Origin: Sharpea azabuensis DSM 18934
GTDB taxonomy: Bacteria > Bacillota_I > Bacilli_A > Erysipelotrichales > Coprobacillaceae
Direction of reading: 5' to 3'
Length of the DNA: 50,101 nt
Assembly: GCF_000702165.1 (NCBI RefSeq)
Contig: NZ_JNKU01000014.1
Coordinates: 1-50,101, forward strand
A program made the translations under genes and the position numbers. The notes below the pieces were generated by a model. It saw only the letters and a program-made list of their open reading frames with translations. It was not told the DNA's origin and did not search any database. Of the stretch, positions 10,101 through 19,515 are shown piece after piece (position 1 is the stretch's first letter; the number at the start of each line of letters is the position of its first letter).

Positions 10101-10819
10101 AACATTGGACGTAAATCAGGTGGAATAACTGGAAGAACATCAAGGATCATCCATTCTGGCTGGTTACCAGATTCTCTGAATGCATCAACAGCATCCAAAC
10201 GTTTCAATAACTTTGCACGTTTCTGACCCTGGGCAGTCTTTAATTCTTCTGTAATTGCTTCATATTCGCTATCAAGATCTACTTTCTGTAATAAGACCTT
10301 GATGGCTTCTGCACCAATCTTGGCTTCAAACTGATTACCGAATTTTTCCACACATTCACGATAATCTCTTTCTGATAAGACCTGTTTGTATTCAAGTGGT
10401 GTTGTTCCCTTATCCGTAACAACAAAGCTTACGAAATAAATGATTTCTTCAAGCTGTTTAGCAGGCATGTCAAGGATTAATCCCATACGTGATGGAATAC
10501 CCTTTAAATACCAGATATGAGCAACTGGAGCAGCTAATTCAATATGCCCCATTCTTTCACGACGGACTGAAGATCGTGTGACTTCAACGCCACAACGATC
10601 ACAGACAACGCCTTTATATCTAATTTTCTTATATTTACCGCAGGCACATTCCCAGTCCTTTGTAGGACCAAAGATTCTTTCACAGAATAAGCCGTCTTTT
10701 TCAGGCTTTTGTGAACGATAGTTAATAGTCTCAGGCTTCTTAACTTCACCATGTGACCATTCACGGATTTTATCGGGAGAGGCTAAACCTATTCTGATTG
10801 CTGAAAAGTTATTCTGCAT
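7118..10819 (-). CDS. rpoC: RNA polymerase beta' subunit
   Basis: Largest catalytic subunit of RNA polymerase, 1233 residues. The N-terminal zinc finger has Cys58, Cys60, Cys73 and Cys76. The active-site magnesium motif [12 protein letters not shown] is near residue 445. The second zinc site ([13 protein letters not shown]) and trigger-loop region follow, with the [20 protein letters not shown]-type segment present as [18 protein letters not shown]. Its ATG overlaps the rpoB stop (TAATG), so translation is probably coupled. The C-terminus is modestly acidic. A strong terminator follows. Confidence 0.99.
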   Translation of the reverse strand: MQNNFSAIRIGLASPDKIREWSHGEVKKPETINYRSQKPEKDGLFCERIFGPTKDWECACGKYKKIRYKGVVCDRCGVEVTRSSVRRERMGHIELAAPVAHIWYLKGIPSRMGLILDMPAKQLEEIIYFVSFVVTDKGTTPLEYKQVLSERDYRECVEKFGNQFEAKIGAEAIKVLLQKVDLDSEYEAITEELKTAQGQKRAKLLKRLDAVDAFRESGNQPEWMILDVLPVIPPDLRPMLQLDGGRFATSDLNDLYRRVITRNNRLKKLLELGTPSIIVRNEKRMLQEAVDALIDNGRRSKPITGAGGRALKSLSHTLKGKQGRFRQNLLGKRVDYSGRSVIAVGPTLKMYQCGIPREMAVSLFKPFVIHGLVNHELATNIKAAERMIDKGDDRIWPVVEEVIKEHPVLLNRAPTLHRLGIQAFEPILVEGRAIRLHPLMCPAFNADFDGDQMAVHVPLGEEAIQEARQLMLGSHNILGPKDGKPIVVPSQDMVLGNYYLTTETPGKIGEGTVFADVNEVLMAYDAKTVHLHTRCAIPGYALHNQTFTEKQNNSYLITSVGKIIFNSIFEGEFPFVNDTSVENLTATPDKYFVPFGTDIKKHIEEQPPILPFGKKTLEKIINEAYKKSNMSIDEISTMLDKMKNQGYHFSTIAGITVSTADIQIPGGKYEIFKKADKRIDDIVEFYQKGLFTEHERYEAVIKTWERAKDEVQAIVKDQFEADRTNPIFIMSDSGARGNISNFTQLVGMRGLMANPNGETIELPIKSALREGLTASEFFISTHGARKGSTDTALKTADSGYLTRRLVDVAQEVVITEEDCGTDQGFKIREIKNANGSVIVPLYDRLVGRTSLKDIINEETGEIVVHANELMDEYTAQDVIDAGVTEVEIRSVFGCHAKKGLCAACYGRNLATGQPVEIGETVGIMAAQSIGEPGTQLTMRTFHMGGVAGGEDITQGLPRIQELFEARNPKMKSIICEIDGTVTSITDKEGRDEITVTNDIESRSYLAPYNAKLEVVQGQEVKVGDKITQGSIDPKELLEVADAEHVENYILQEVQGVYRMQGIEISDKHIAIIVKQMLKRLRVVEGGDTTALPGNHLTKQQFTELNREVLKEGKHPAVARPILLGITKASLDTDSWLSSASFQETTRILTDASIKGKVDTLEGLKENVIIGHLLPAGTGLRGPLKSPETIAREKEEAERMAELARSEEAAESYDPESVGFDEPEEFIRHNNGNI

Positions 10820-13800
10820 TATTCTTCCTCCTCGCCTTCATCTTCAAAAGATTCATCATCGAATTCTTCTGAATCAAGGTTTTCATCAGTATCATCAAAT
10901 GATTCATCGTCATCGAAGGCATCATCAGTATCATGATCTTCTTCTTTATCTTCCTTTTCTTCATCATTTGTAGCTTCTACTGGCTTTTTCTCATCGAAAC
11001 TACGAGGGAAGCGACGATCTTCATCTTCAATATTACTCATCTGTACTTCATTACCATCTTCATCAAGTAATTCTACATCCAATGATAATGCTTGTAATTC
11101 TTTTACTAAGACACGGAATGATTCAGGAACACCTGGTTCTGGTAAAGGTAAGCCTTTGACAATGGATTCATAAGTCTTAACACGACCTACAACATCATCA
11201 GACTTAACTGTCAACATTTCTCTTAATGTATAAGCAGCACCATAAGCTTCAAGTGCCCAGACTTCCATTTCACCGAAACGCTGACCACCATTTTGTGCTT
11301 TACCACCAAGAGGCTGCTGTGTAACAAGTGAGTATGGACCTACAGAACGGGCATGTAACTTATCGTCAACCATGTGGGCTAACTTGATGAAGTACATAAC
11401 ACCAACAGAAACCTTATTATCAAATGGTTCACCAGTCATACCTGAAATTACTGTCTGCTTACCATCAGGTGCAACACCTGCTTCAGCTAAGATATCCTGT
11501 AAATCCTGGGCATTAATACCATCAAAGGCTGGTGTAGCGAAATACTGTCCACCAAGTTCTCTAGCGGCATAACCTAAATGTAATTCTAATACCTGACCGA
11601 TATTCATACGTGAAGGTACCCCTAATGGGTTCAGCATGATATCAAGTGGTGTACCATCAACTAAGTGTGGCATATCTTCGATTGGTAAGATTTTAGAAAT
11701 GACACCCTTGTTACCATGACGGCCGGACATCTTGTCACCTTCATGAATCTTACGTTTCTGAATGATATAAACTTTAATAACACGATTAACGCCTGGCTGC
11801 ATTTCATCGCCATTAGCACGTTCAAAGACTTTGACACGATGAACGATACCAGCACCACCATGAGGAACTCTTAATGAGTTATCTTTAACTTCTCTTGACT
11901 TTTCACCAAAGATGGCAAGAAGGAGTTTTTCTTCAGCAGATAATTCTGCCTGTCCTTTAGGTGTAACCTTACCAACAAGAATATCGCCTTCTTTTACTTC
12001 TGAACCAATGCGGATAATACCATTTTCGTCCAAGTTACTTCTTGCTTCTTCACCAACGTTTGGAATATCTCTTGTGATTTCTTCAGGACCAAGCTTTGTT
12101 TCACGACATTCAATGCTATATTCAACAATATGAATAGAAGTATAGACATCTTCCTTCACAAGTCTTTCACTCATGATAACGGCATCTTCATAGTTATAAC
12201 CATTCCATGTCATGAAACCAACAAGAACATTCTGACCTAAGGCAAGTTCACCCTGTTCCATAGATGGACCATCGGCTAAGACTTCACCCTTAAGCACATG
12301 TTCGCCAACTTTAACGATTGGACGATGATTAATACATGTACCGGCATTTGAAATCGTGAATTTTAATAAACGATAATTTCTTGTCTGACCTTTTTCATTT
12401 TCTACGACAATCTTTTTACCATCAACATATGTAACAACACCATCTTCTTTTGCAACAACAGCTGCCCCAGAATCTCTTGCGGCCTGATATTCCATACCAG
12501 TACCAACATATGGTGTATGTGGATTTAAGAGCGGTACGGCCTGACGCTGCATGTTACAACCCATCAAGGCACGAGTAGCATCATCGTTTTCAAGGAATGG
12601 GATACATGCTGATGCGACTGAGACAATCTGCTTTGGAGAGACGTCAATGAAATCAACATCTTCTGGTCTTGCCATGACGTTTTCACCAAAGTGACGGGCA
12701 ATAACTTCCTGATCAAGGGCAATCTTGCCTTCTTCGTCAAATTTGACTTTAGCCTGGGCAATGATATAATTCTTTTCTTCATCTGCTGCTAAATAGCGGA
12801 TATCATTTTCATCAATAACACGATTATTGACTTTACGATATGGTGTTTCAATAAAGCCATATTCATTGACACGGGCATAAGATGCAAGTGTCGAGATCAA
12901 ACCAATGTTAGGACCTTCTGGTGTTTCGATTGGACAAATACGGCCATAGTGAGATGGGTGTACGTCACGAACTTCGAACCCAGCACGGTCACGTGATAAA
13001 CCACCAGGACCTAAGGCAGATAAACGACGTTTATTTGTCAGTTCGGCTAATGGGTTAATCTGATCCATGAACTGTGAAAGCTGTGAGCTTGCAAAGAATT
13101 CTTTGATAGCCGCAGTTAATGGACGAATATTCGTCAATGATTGTGGTGTCACACTTTCGATTTCAGAAAGTGACATACGTTCACGAACAACTCTTTCCAT
13201 ACGCGATAAACCAATTCTAAACTGGTTCTGAACAAGTTCACCAACTGTACGTACACGTCTGTTTCCTAAGTGATCGATATCATCTAATAAACCTGAACGG
13301 CTCATTAAGTTCACACGGTCATCTGACTGTAAGTCAATTGAGTCATAGATATCAACTAAGTTCAACATATAAGAATATGCTGCAATCATGTCAGAAATTG
13401 TAATATATTTACAATCCAATGATAAATCAGTACCAATGACTCTCATTTTTCTTGTTTGTTCACTATCAAGGTAGACATCAAGAACTTGGACACGACTATT
13501 AGAATCCATTGCTTCATTTGTCTGGATATCACGCATATGTGCACCAGCTTCAAATACAGGCTTTAAGATTTCTAGCTTATCATTTGTGATTTTAGTACCT
13601 TTTGGCATAACAAGATTGCCATTTACATCAATAACATCTTCAGCTAAATATCTATTTAAGATACGGTCTAATAGATTGAGCTTCTTATTTAATTTAAAAC
13701 GACCAGCTTTCGCTAAATCATAACGCTTTGGATCAAAGAAACGCATATATAATAAGTTATTTGCACCTTCTAATGTAGCAGGTTCACCCGGTCTTAACTT

Positions 13801-14514
13801 ATTGTAGATTTCAGTTAATGCGCTATTTGTATCAGTTGTACTGTCTTTTTCGAAAGTATTCTTCAAGAATGGATGTTCACCAAAAATATCAACAATGCTT
13901 TCATTGTCACTTAAGCCAAGAGCACGTAAAAGAACAGTACCTGGAATCTTCTTTTGACGGTCAATACGAACATTAAGGACGTCTTTTGAGTCATTTTCGA
14001 ATTCTAACCAAGTACCTCTTGCAGGGATGACCTGTCCAGAGAATACAGTTTTACCAACTTTATCTGTGCCATTTGTGAAATAGGCACCTGGTGAACGTAC
14101 TAACTGTGAGACAATAACACGTTCAGCACCATTGATGACGAATGTACCAGAATCCGTCATTAAAGGGAAGTCTCCCATAAAGACTTCATTTTCTTTGATT
14201 TCCCCTGTCTGGTTGTTGACTAAACGCAATGTCGCACGAAGAGGTGCAGCATAGATTGAGTCACGATCCTTAGCTTCATCAGCATCATATTTAGGTTCGT
14301 CAAAATAACAATCAACGAATTCTAATGAAAGTGTTTCATTATGGTTCTTGATTGGGTAAATATCTTCAAATACTTCTTTGATTCCTTTTTCCTGGAACCA
14401 TTTAAAAGAGTCTGTCTGGACTTCTACTAGGTTAGGTAAATCTAGTGTTCCAGTGATTCGTGAATAATTGCGTCGTTTAATACGACTTTCTAAATGTGGT
14501 ACTTTCTTTTCCAA
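10819..14514 (-). CDS. rpoB: RNA polymerase beta subunit with acidic C-terminal tail
   Basis: Second catalytic subunit of RNA polymerase, 1231 residues. The start is TTG at 14514, with AAAGGAG upstream and no better ATG; B. subtilis rpoB also uses TTG. The rifampicin region reads [16 protein letters not shown]: the residue equivalent to E. coli His526 is Asn494 and E. coli Asn518 is Ile486. The last roughly 51 residues (1181-1231) form a tail with 32 Asp/Glu, beyond the conserved end of the protein. The gene has its own strong promoter and is translationally coupled to rpoC. Confidence 0.99.
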   Translation of the reverse strand: MEKKVPHLESRIKRRNYSRITGTLDLPNLVEVQTDSFKWFQEKGIKEVFEDIYPIKNHNETLSLEFVDCYFDEPKYDADEAKDRDSIYAAPLRATLRLVNNQTGEIKENEVFMGDFPLMTDSGTFVINGAERVIVSQLVRSPGAYFTNGTDKVGKTVFSGQVIPARGTWLEFENDSKDVLNVRIDRQKKIPGTVLLRALGLSDNESIVDIFGEHPFLKNTFEKDSTTDTNSALTEIYNKLRPGEPATLEGANNLLYMRFFDPKRYDLAKAGRFKLNKKLNLLDRILNRYLAEDVIDVNGNLVMPKGTKITNDKLEILKPVFEAGAHMRDIQTNEAMDSNSRVQVLDVYLDSEQTRKMRVIGTDLSLDCKYITISDMIAAYSYMLNLVDIYDSIDLQSDDRVNLMSRSGLLDDIDHLGNRRVRTVGELVQNQFRIGLSRMERVVRERMSLSEIESVTPQSLTNIRPLTAAIKEFFASSQLSQFMDQINPLAELTNKRRLSALGPGGLSRDRAGFEVRDVHPSHYGRICPIETPEGPNIGLISTLASYARVNEYGFIETPYRKVNNRVIDENDIRYLAADEEKNYIIAQAKVKFDEEGKIALDQEVIARHFGENVMARPEDVDFIDVSPKQIVSVASACIPFLENDDATRALMGCNMQRQAVPLLNPHTPYVGTGMEYQAARDSGAAVVAKEDGVVTYVDGKKIVVENEKGQTRNYRLLKFTISNAGTCINHRPIVKVGEHVLKGEVLADGPSMEQGELALGQNVLVGFMTWNGYNYEDAVIMSERLVKEDVYTSIHIVEYSIECRETKLGPEEITRDIPNVGEEARSNLDENGIIRIGSEVKEGDILVGKVTPKGQAELSAEEKLLLAIFGEKSREVKDNSLRVPHGGAGIVHRVKVFERANGDEMQPGVNRVIKVYIIQKRKIHEGDKMSGRHGNKGVISKILPIEDMPHLVDGTPLDIMLNPLGVPSRMNIGQVLELHLGYAARELGGQYFATPAFDGINAQDLQDILAEAGVAPDGKQTVISGMTGEPFDNKVSVGVMYFIKLAHMVDDKLHARSVGPYSLVTQQPLGGKAQNGGQRFGEMEVWALEAYGAAYTLREMLTVKSDDVVGRVKTYESIVKGLPLPEPGVPESFRVLVKELQALSLDVELLDEDGNEVQMSNIEDEDRRFPRSFDEKKPVEATNDEEKEDKEEDHDTDDAFDDDESFDDTDENLDSEEFDDESFEDEGEEEE

Positions 14515-14598
14515 GTCTGATTCACTCCTTTGATGATCTCTAACTATATCAAAAACAGCACAAAAACACTGCTTTTATATATGAGTAGGCATTTTAAA

Positions 14599-14627
14599 AT
14601 ACTAGCATAGAGCATTATTCGTGTCAA
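14599..14627 (-). promoter_or_regulatory. rpoBC promoter
   Basis: Consensus -35 TTGACA (14622-14627), 17-base spacer, -10 TAGTAT (14599-14604). It lies just after the methyltransferase gene and gives a leader of about 75 bases that contains a short T-rich hairpin. Confidence 0.85.
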
Positions 14628-14670
14628 CCTTAAATTCAAAAGAATTTATTTTCATATATAGTCGGCAGTG

Positions 14671-15261
14671 TTATTTATAAGATTGTAAGATGTAATAGCC
14701 TTTTTCTCTGTTGATTACTGTTGCATTACCAAAAATATCTTCCATGAGTTTCTTGGCGCTAGGCGCTCCCTGTTTCTTTTGAATCACAATAACTAAGCGA
14801 CCACCCTTATTCAGATGATCATAGCTTCCTGAGATGATAGCAGAGACAACTTTTTTTCCTGCACGAATAGGTGGATTTGATATGACTAAATCATATGTAT
14901 CATGTACATTTTCATATACATCACTTTCAATAACATCTATTCCTTCTAGATTATTACACTTAATATTTTCTTTTGCAAGTGAAATTGCACGTTTATTGAC
15001 ATCAGTCATCAGTACTTGTAAATCTTCATGAACACTCTTTAAGGCAATCCCCATTGTCCCATAGCCACATCCAACATCAAGCATGCTTTTAGCATTCCCA
15101 ATATCAATACTGTCCATTAAGACACGTGAGCCAAAGTCTAATCGCTGGCGGCTAAAGACACCATGATCAGTTGTATATATCAAGTGCTTACCCTGAAAAT
15201 CATAAGTAATTGTTGCTGGTTCACTAATAACCGATTCATCATTTTCAAAATAGTGTGCCAT
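14671..15261 (-). CDS. RsmC-like class I SAM methyltransferase
   Basis: A 196-residue methyltransferase of the RsmC/YbxB type. The SAM-binding motif LDVGCGYG is near residue 62 and the catalytic SNPPIRAGK motif near residue 131; NPP motifs act on the exocyclic amino group of guanine or adenine, usually in rRNA. The conserved position between rplL and rpoB matches ybxB in B. subtilis. The start MAHYFENDESV fits the family, but there is no ribosome site: the ATG follows the T-tract of the rplL terminator by seven bases. Expression therefore depends on terminator read-through and weak initiation, or on an unseen promoter. Confidence 0.85.
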   Translation of the reverse strand: MAHYFENDESVISEPATITYDFQGKHLIYTTDHGVFSRQRLDFGSRVLMDSIDIGNAKSMLDVGCGYGTMGIALKSVHEDLQVLMTDVNKRAISLAKENIKCNNLEGIDVIESDVYENVHDTYDLVISNPPIRAGKKVVSAIISGSYDHLNKGGRLVIVIQKKQGAPSAKKLMEDIFGNATVINREKGYYILQSYK

Positions 15262-15268
15262 ATTGTAG

Positions 15269-15294
15269 AAAAAAGGTCCTAGAATCTAGGACCT
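15269..15294 (-). terminator. Terminator after rplL
   Basis: AGGTCCTAG/CTAGGACCT, a perfect nine-base stem with a three-base loop and T-tract, lying directly before the methyltransferase ATG. Confidence 0.85.
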
Positions 15295-15314
15295 CGTACT
15301 TTTACAGAGTTAAA

Positions 15315-15686
15315 TTATTTAACTTCTACAGAAGCACCAGCAGCTTCTAACTGTTCTTTGATCTTAGCAGCTTCTTCTGGAGAGATCTTTTCCTTGATAG
15401 GAGCTGGAGCCTTGTCAACTAAGCCCTTAGCATCAACTAAGCCTAAGCCAGTGATTTCACGTACAGCCTTGATAACCTTAACTTTTGATGCACCAACATC
15501 AGTTAATGTAACTGTTACTTCGCTAGGACCAGCAGCTTCGCCAGCATCACCAGCAGCAGCAACTGCAACTGGAGCAGCAGCTGTAACGTCGAATTTTTCT
15601 TCGATTGCTTTTACTAAATCATTTAATTCTAAGATTGTAGCTTCTTCTAAATAAGCTAAAATTTCATCATGTGTTAATTTTGCCAT
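15315..15686 (-). CDS. rplL: 50S ribosomal protein L7/L12
   Basis: Stalk protein that recruits translation GTPases; two dimers bind L10. It is 123 residues: an N-terminal dimerisation helix region, an Ala/Gly-rich hinge (about residues 35-52) and the C-terminal globular domain with [16 protein letters not shown] strong ribosome site (GGAGGAAAAG) precedes the ATG. It follows rplJ by 35 bases and is closed by a terminator. Confidence 0.99.
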   Translation of the reverse strand: MAKLTHDEILAYLEEATILELNDLVKAIEEKFDVTAAAPVAVAAAGDAGEAAGPSEVTVTLTDVGASKVKVIKAVREITGLGLVDAKGLVDKAPAPIKEKISPEEAAKIKEQLEAAGASVEVK

Positions 15687-15721
15687 TTTTCTTTTCCTCC
15701 GAATAATTGTTGTTGGCAGCC

Positions 15722-16258
15722 TTATTCAGCTGCAGGTGCAGCTTCTTCAGCTGCTGGGGCAGCACCTTCACGTGCTTCTGCTACTGCATTAATAACTCTG
15801 GCAACTTTTGCCATTGGGTCTTTTAAGCATGCAAGTAACATTGAGTACATACCTTTTCTGTCTGGTAACTTAGATAATTCTTGAATTTCATCTGTACCAA
15901 CTAGTTTACCTTCTACGATACCTGCTTTGATTACTAAATTCTTGTGTGTTTTAGCGAATTTAGCTAATACTCTAGCAGGAGCAACAGCATCTTCGTGACC
16001 GAATGCTAATGCGTTAGGACCAGTTAAGTATTCGTCTAAGCCCTCATTACCAGTAGCTTCTGTTGCACGCTTTACAAGCTTGTTCTTGTAGATTTTGAAT
16101 TCTACGCCTTCAGCTCTTAAAGCTCTACGAAGTTCAGTGGCTTCAGCAACAGTTAATCCACGGTATTCTGCGACAACGACAGATGAAGCGTTATTTAACT
16201 TGTCAGTAACTTCGTCAATAACGACCTGTTTCTGTGCTAATACTTCTTCCTTAGCCAT
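15722..16258 (-). CDS. rplJ: 50S ribosomal protein L10
   Basis: Base of the ribosomal stalk; binds 23S rRNA near L11 and carries the L7/L12 dimers. It has 178 residues with the [21 protein letters not shown] segment shortened here as [16 protein letters not shown], and an Ala/Glu-rich C-terminal tail. The 172-base upstream leader has features of the L10 autoregulatory leader, so L10 with L7/L12 probably controls its own synthesis. Confidence 0.98.
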   Translation of the reverse strand: MAKEEVLAQKQVVIDEVTDKLNNASSVVVAEYRGLTVAEATELRRALRAEGVEFKIYKNKLVKRATEATGNEGLDEYLTGPNALAFGHEDAVAPARVLAKFAKTHKNLVIKAGIVEGKLVGTDEIQELSKLPDRKGMYSMLLACLKDPMAKVARVINAVAEAREGAAPAAEEAAPAAE

Positions 16259-16420
16259 GTTCTACCTCCATAAAAATATCTATTGCAACAATATACGGCA
16301 ATGTGTATAAAAGAACACTTCCCACAATGAGGAAGTGTTGTCATTTGTTTGACAATACTACCTCGGTAACAAATTGAGACATACGTCAGTTACTGTCTGC
16401 GGTATATTGATTGCATCAAT
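16259..16420 (-). promoter_or_regulatory. L10-type ribosomal protein leader with attenuator
   Basis: The leader contains ACCGAGGTAG and CCGCAGACAGTAACTGACG segments like known Firmicute L10 leaders. It ends in a perfect stem AACACTTCC/GGAAGTGTT (16314-16322 with 16331-16339) followed by CTTTT, which can act as the attenuator terminator. In the family, L10(L12)4 binds the leader and represses rplJL. Confidence 0.75.
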
Positions 16421-16431
16421 TAATTAGGCAA

Positions 16432-17112
16432 TTAAGCCTGTACTTTTACTGCAGGGCCCATAGTAGCGCTCATAGCGATATTAAGGATGTAAGTTCCCTT
16501 TGCAGTAGATGGTTTCACTCTTAAGATTAAGTCATGAATAGTGTTATAGTTTTCTAATAACTGTTCATCAGTGAATGAAGCACGTCCCATAGGTACGTGT
16601 ACGTTACCATCTTTGTCAGTTCTATAGTTTACCTTACCAGCTTTAGATTCTTCTACAGCCTTAGCAACGTCCATAGTAACTGTACCAGTCTTTGGGTTTG
16701 GCATTAAGCCCTTAGGACCTAATACTCTACCATAACGACCTAACTTAGCCATCTGGTCAGGAGTAGCAATTAAAACATCAAAGTTTAATTCACCCTTGCT
16801 GATAGCATCTAATACTTCTTCAGCACCTACGTTATCAGCACCAGCTGCTTTAGCTTCTTCAGCCTTAGCACCTTCAGCTAATACCCAAACTGTTTTTGAT
16901 TTACCAGTACCGTGTGGTAATACAACGGCACCACGTAACTGCTGATCAGCATGACGTGTATCAAGATTTAAATTGAATACAACATCAATACCTTCATCAA
17001 ATTTAGTCGTAGCAGTCTTCTTTACTAAAGCAACTGCTTCTTCTGCGCTATAAAGCTTGCCTTTTTCGATTAATTTAGCAGCTTCTAAATACTTCTTACC
17101 TTTTTTTGCCAT
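16432..17112 (-). CDS. rplA: 50S ribosomal protein L1
   Basis: L1 forms the mobile L1 stalk at the E site and also acts as a translational repressor of its own operon. It is 226 residues with the family signature around [18 protein letters not shown]. The AGGAGGAAATGAGAAA ribosome site precedes the ATG. It follows rplK by 76 bases. Confidence 0.99.
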   Translation of the reverse strand: MAKKGKKYLEAAKLIEKGKLYSAEEAVALVKKTATTKFDEGIDVVFNLNLDTRHADQQLRGAVVLPHGTGKSKTVWVLAEGAKAEEAKAAGADNVGAEEVLDAISKGELNFDVLIATPDQMAKLGRYGRVLGPKGLMPNPKTGTVTMDVAKAVEESKAGKVNYRTDKDGNVHVPMGRASFTDEQLLENYNTIHDLILRVKPSTAKGTYILNIAMSATMGPAVKVQA

Positions 17113-17188
17113 TTTCTCATTTCCTCCTAAGTGGTTTTAGCGGTTTGACCTCCCACTATAATGACGGAACATATCCATCACAAAATTA

Positions 17189-17608
17189 CTAAGCGTCTAA
17201 TCCTTCACATTTAACGCCCATGTTACGAGCTGTACCAGCAACGATTCTCATTGCTGCTTCAATATCATTTGCGTTAAGATCAGGCATCTTGTATTCTGCG
17301 ATTTCTCTTAACTTATCTGCAGATAAAGTAGCAACTGTCTGTTTAGAGTCAGAAGCTGCCTTCTTTAAGTTACATGCCTTCTTGATCATTTCTGCTGCAG
17401 GAGCTGTTTTTGTAACGAAGTCAAATGACTTGTCTTCATAAACTGTTAAAACAACTGGTACTGTTTCGCCTGCACGATCTCTAGTCTGATCGTTGAATGC
17501 AGTACAGAACTTAGGCATCTGAATGCCTGCACCTGCAAGTGCTGGACCTGGTTTAGCTCCGCCAGCTGGGAACTGAATCTTCATGATTCTTACAACTTTT
17601 TTACTCAC
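17189..17608 (-). CDS. rplK: 50S ribosomal protein L11
   Basis: L11 binds the GTPase-associated centre of 23S rRNA. It is 139 residues, the normal length. The start codon is GTG at 17608 with GGAGG eight bases upstream. The conserved FPAGGAKPGPALAGAGI proline-rich stretch near residue 14 is the thiostrepton and RelA-contact region. It opens the rplK-rplA unit. Confidence 0.99.
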   Translation of the reverse strand: MSKKVVRIMKIQFPAGGAKPGPALAGAGIQMPKFCTAFNDQTRDRAGETVPVVLTVYEDKSFDFVTKTAPAAEMIKKACNLKKAASDSKQTVATLSADKLREIAEYKMPDLNANDIEAAMRIVAGTARNMGVKCEGLDA

Positions 17609-17641
17609 GCGATTCGCCTCCTATAAAAATTTAGTTCGCGC

Positions 17642-17671
17642 CGTGGTCAGAAAGGACAATGTCCTCCCACG
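17642..17671 (-). promoter_or_regulatory. Probable L1-binding leader element of rplKA
   Basis: Outer stem CGTGG/CCACG encloses a GGACA/TGTCC hairpin, with GTGGGAGG and TGACCAC flanks. This matches the form of the L1 target in rplK leaders, which mimics the L1 site of 23S rRNA. A second hairpin GGTAC/GTACC (17677-17693) lies at the transcript start. Confidence 0.65.
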
Positions 17672-17700
17672 TCTTTGGTACACCTAAAGTACCGAAGTTC

Positions 17701-17729
17701 ACTATACAATAACCTTTCCTTAAATGCAA
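17701..17729 (-). promoter_or_regulatory. rplKA promoter
   Basis: -35 TTGCAT (17724-17729), 17-base spacer, -10 TATAGT (17701-17706), between the nusG terminator and rplK. Confidence 0.8.
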
Positions 17730-17763
17730 CACTATTTTTTAAAAAATCATGCACCTATCAAAG

Positions 17764-17790
17764 AAAAAAGAGATCTCAATTCGATCTCTT
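17764..17790 (-). terminator. Terminator after nusG
   Basis: AAGAGATC/GATCTCTT stem, seven-base loop and six T; it overlaps the nusG stop codon. Confidence 0.85.
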
Positions 17791-18346
17791 ATAAATTCAC
17801 CTTTTCCATAGCTACTAAATCAGTATCTACTGGTGTCAAGTTACCAAGGAATTCGACAAGTACAACACCTGTCTCTTTATCTTCATCAATAGAATCAACC
17901 TTACCAACCTTACCAGCAAAAGGACCAGACAAGATTTTCACTTCATCACCTACACCAAAGTCTAATTCAACCTTGTTTGTAGCTAAGCCCATTTGTTTTA
18001 AAATTGGATCAATTTCATGCTTGCCAAGTGGGAATGGCTTTGCCCCACCACCTGAAGATCCAATAAAGCCTGTAACACCAGGTGTATTTCTAACAACATA
18101 CCAAGCTTCATCAGTCATAACCATTTCAACTAATACATAACCAGGCCAGATTGTTGTTTCTTTATTGATCTTTTTACCATCTTTAATTTCCGTTTCAACG
18201 TGTGTTGGAATGAGGATATTATAGACAAGATCCTGCAAACCCATTGATTCAATACGTTTTTCTAAGTTTTCTTTTACTTTATTTTCATGTCCAGAATAAG
18301 TATTAACGACATACCACATTCTGCCTTCATCATTCATATCTGCCAT
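17789..18346 (-). CDS. nusG: Transcription elongation factor NusG
   Basis: NusG binds the clamp of RNA polymerase and modulates pausing and termination. The 185 residues comprise an NGN domain (WYVVNTYSGHE from residue 11, central WPGYVLVEM) and a C-terminal KOW domain (FAGKVGKVDSID). It overlaps closely with secE (one base between stop and start) in the conserved secE-nusG pair. Confidence 0.98.
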   Translation of the reverse strand: MADMNDEGRMWYVVNTYSGHENKVKENLEKRIESMGLQDLVYNILIPTHVETEIKDGKKINKETTIWPGYVLVEMVMTDEAWYVVRNTPGVTGFIGSSGGGAKPFPLGKHEIDPILKQMGLATNKVELDFGVGDEVKILSGPFAGKVGKVDSIDEDKETGVVLVEFLGNLTPVDTDLVAMEKVNL

Positions 18347-18347
18347 A

Positions 18348-18656
18348 TTAATTCATCCCCAATGCTTTCAAAATTAATGCAATAACAGCATCACTTGCAT
18401 AGAAGAACAAACCAAGAATAAATGTAAAGACCAGAACAATACCAGAATCAATGGCAAGTTCTTTTCCTGTAGGCCAGTGTACATTCTTAAGTTCTTCTCT
18501 AATACCTTTTAGTGAAAACCATTCTTTGAATTTTAATGGATTTTCATCAATTGTTTCTGCAAAAGCATTTTCACGCTGAATTTTACGTGCCTTACGTAAT
18601 TCCTTGCGTTCCTGCTTTCTTTTTTCTTTTAGCGCTTGCTTTTCATCTTTATCCAT
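18348..18656 (-). CDS. secE: Preprotein translocase subunit SecE
   Basis: Single-span subunit of the SecYEG channel. The 102 residues begin with a highly charged basic stretch of about 30 residues. The SecE amphipathic segment (FKEWFSLKGIREELKNVHWP) and one membrane span (about residues 70-95) follow. The N-terminal charged extension is longer than in B. subtilis SecE (59 residues). Its ribosome site overlaps the rpmG stop (TAGGAG). Confidence 0.96.
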   Translation of the reverse strand: MDKDEKQALKEKRKQERKELRKARKIQRENAFAETIDENPLKFKEWFSLKGIREELKNVHWPTGKELAIDSGIVLVFTFILGLFFYASDAVIALILKALGMN

Positions 18657-18667
18657 AGATCATACTC

Positions 18668-18817
18668 CTATTTCGATTCACGATGCAAAGTATGCTTGCC
18701 ACAACGTTTACAATATTTATTGAGTTCTAGACGCTTTACATTCGTTCGCTTGTTTTTATATACAGTATAATTACGAGATAAACACTCAGTACATACTAAA
18801 ATTACTTTTTCTCTCAT
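18668..18817 (-). CDS. rpmG: 50S ribosomal protein L33, zinc-ribbon form
   Basis: A 49-residue protein starting [17 protein letters not shown]. Cys9, Cys12, Cys37 and Cys40 make the zinc-binding (C+) form of L33. The gene was found by translating the minus strand; GAGGTG is placed seven bases before the ATG. Its position just before secE-nusG matches rpmGB of B. subtilis. Confidence 0.95.
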   Translation of the reverse strand: MREKVILVCTECLSRNYTVYKNKRTNVKRLELNKYCKRCGKHTLHRESK

Positions 18818-18840
18818 CGTGCCACCTCTCATGCCACTCT

Positions 18841-18869
18841 AATTTATCACAATATATACATTGAGTCAA
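18841..18869 (-). promoter_or_regulatory. rpmG-secE-nusG promoter
   Basis: -35 TTGACT (18864-18869), 17-base spacer, -10 TAAATT (18841-18846). It separates this unit from the sigma factor gene. Confidence 0.75.
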
Positions 18870-18899
18870 ATTGATTTTTTTCGATAGATACACATCTTT

Positions 18900-19505
18900 C
18901 TACTTCTCACTAGCTGCCCGACGCAACTTAACTAGCAAGCGATAAACGATATTGTAAACAGCTTTTTTATCGAGTTGTAAGATTGTGCTTATTTCATCTT
19001 TACGATAGCCATCTTTAATGAGCTGGAAGACTACTTTTTCAAGATTATTCATTCGATGCTCTTCATAGCGATTAATAGCAAGAAGCATTTCATTAATTTT
19101 ATATGCGCTATCTGGCTTATATGTCGCCCTTGAGTCAGCAATGACTTCTTCAAACTTCTTCTTATTCGTATAAGCAATCTGGCTATCAAGTGATATTTCA
19201 TATTCGCACGCTTCTTTAAGTTTCTTATTTCTTCTTACTTCGGATTGAATGCAACGAATTGTACATAGGCCAATATAGGTCGAAAGCTTCGTTTTCATAT
19301 CTTCACGATATGCATAAAGCGCATGATCAAAACAAAGCATAGCTTCTTGCGTAATATCCTCATCCTCAAGGCCATCATTAAGATAGTGGTATTTCTTTGT
19401 CATACAACGTATAAACTGATAGAAATAATCATAAAGAGCATCACGCGCTTTCATATCCCCACAGCGTGTTAAAAATAATAATTCACTAAAATTCAATTCT
19501 CCCAT
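18900..19505 (-). CDS. sigH: SigH-like sigma-70 family factor
   Basis: A 201-residue RNA polymerase sigma factor starting MGELNFSELL at 19505, with GGGGAG eight bases upstream; a longer reading runs into rlmB and is rejected. Region 2 (YLNDGLEDEDITQEAMLCF through YREDMKTKLSTYIGLCTIRC) and a C-terminal helix-turn-helix of region 4 (YRKDEISTILQLDKKAVYNI) are present. The position between rlmB and rpmG matches sigH of B. subtilis. Here sporulation genes are not visible, so its regulon may be competence or stress. The intervening yacP/rae1 gene of B. subtilis is absent. Confidence 0.85.
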   Translation of the reverse strand: MGELNFSELLFLTRCGDMKARDALYDYFYQFIRCMTKKYHYLNDGLEDEDITQEAMLCFDHALYAYREDMKTKLSTYIGLCTIRCIQSEVRRNKKLKEACEYEISLDSQIAYTNKKKFEEVIADSRATYKPDSAYKINEMLLAINRYEEHRMNNLEKVVFQLIKDGYRKDEISTILQLDKKAVYNIVYRLLVKLRRAASEK

Positions 19506-19515
19506 AATAACTCCC

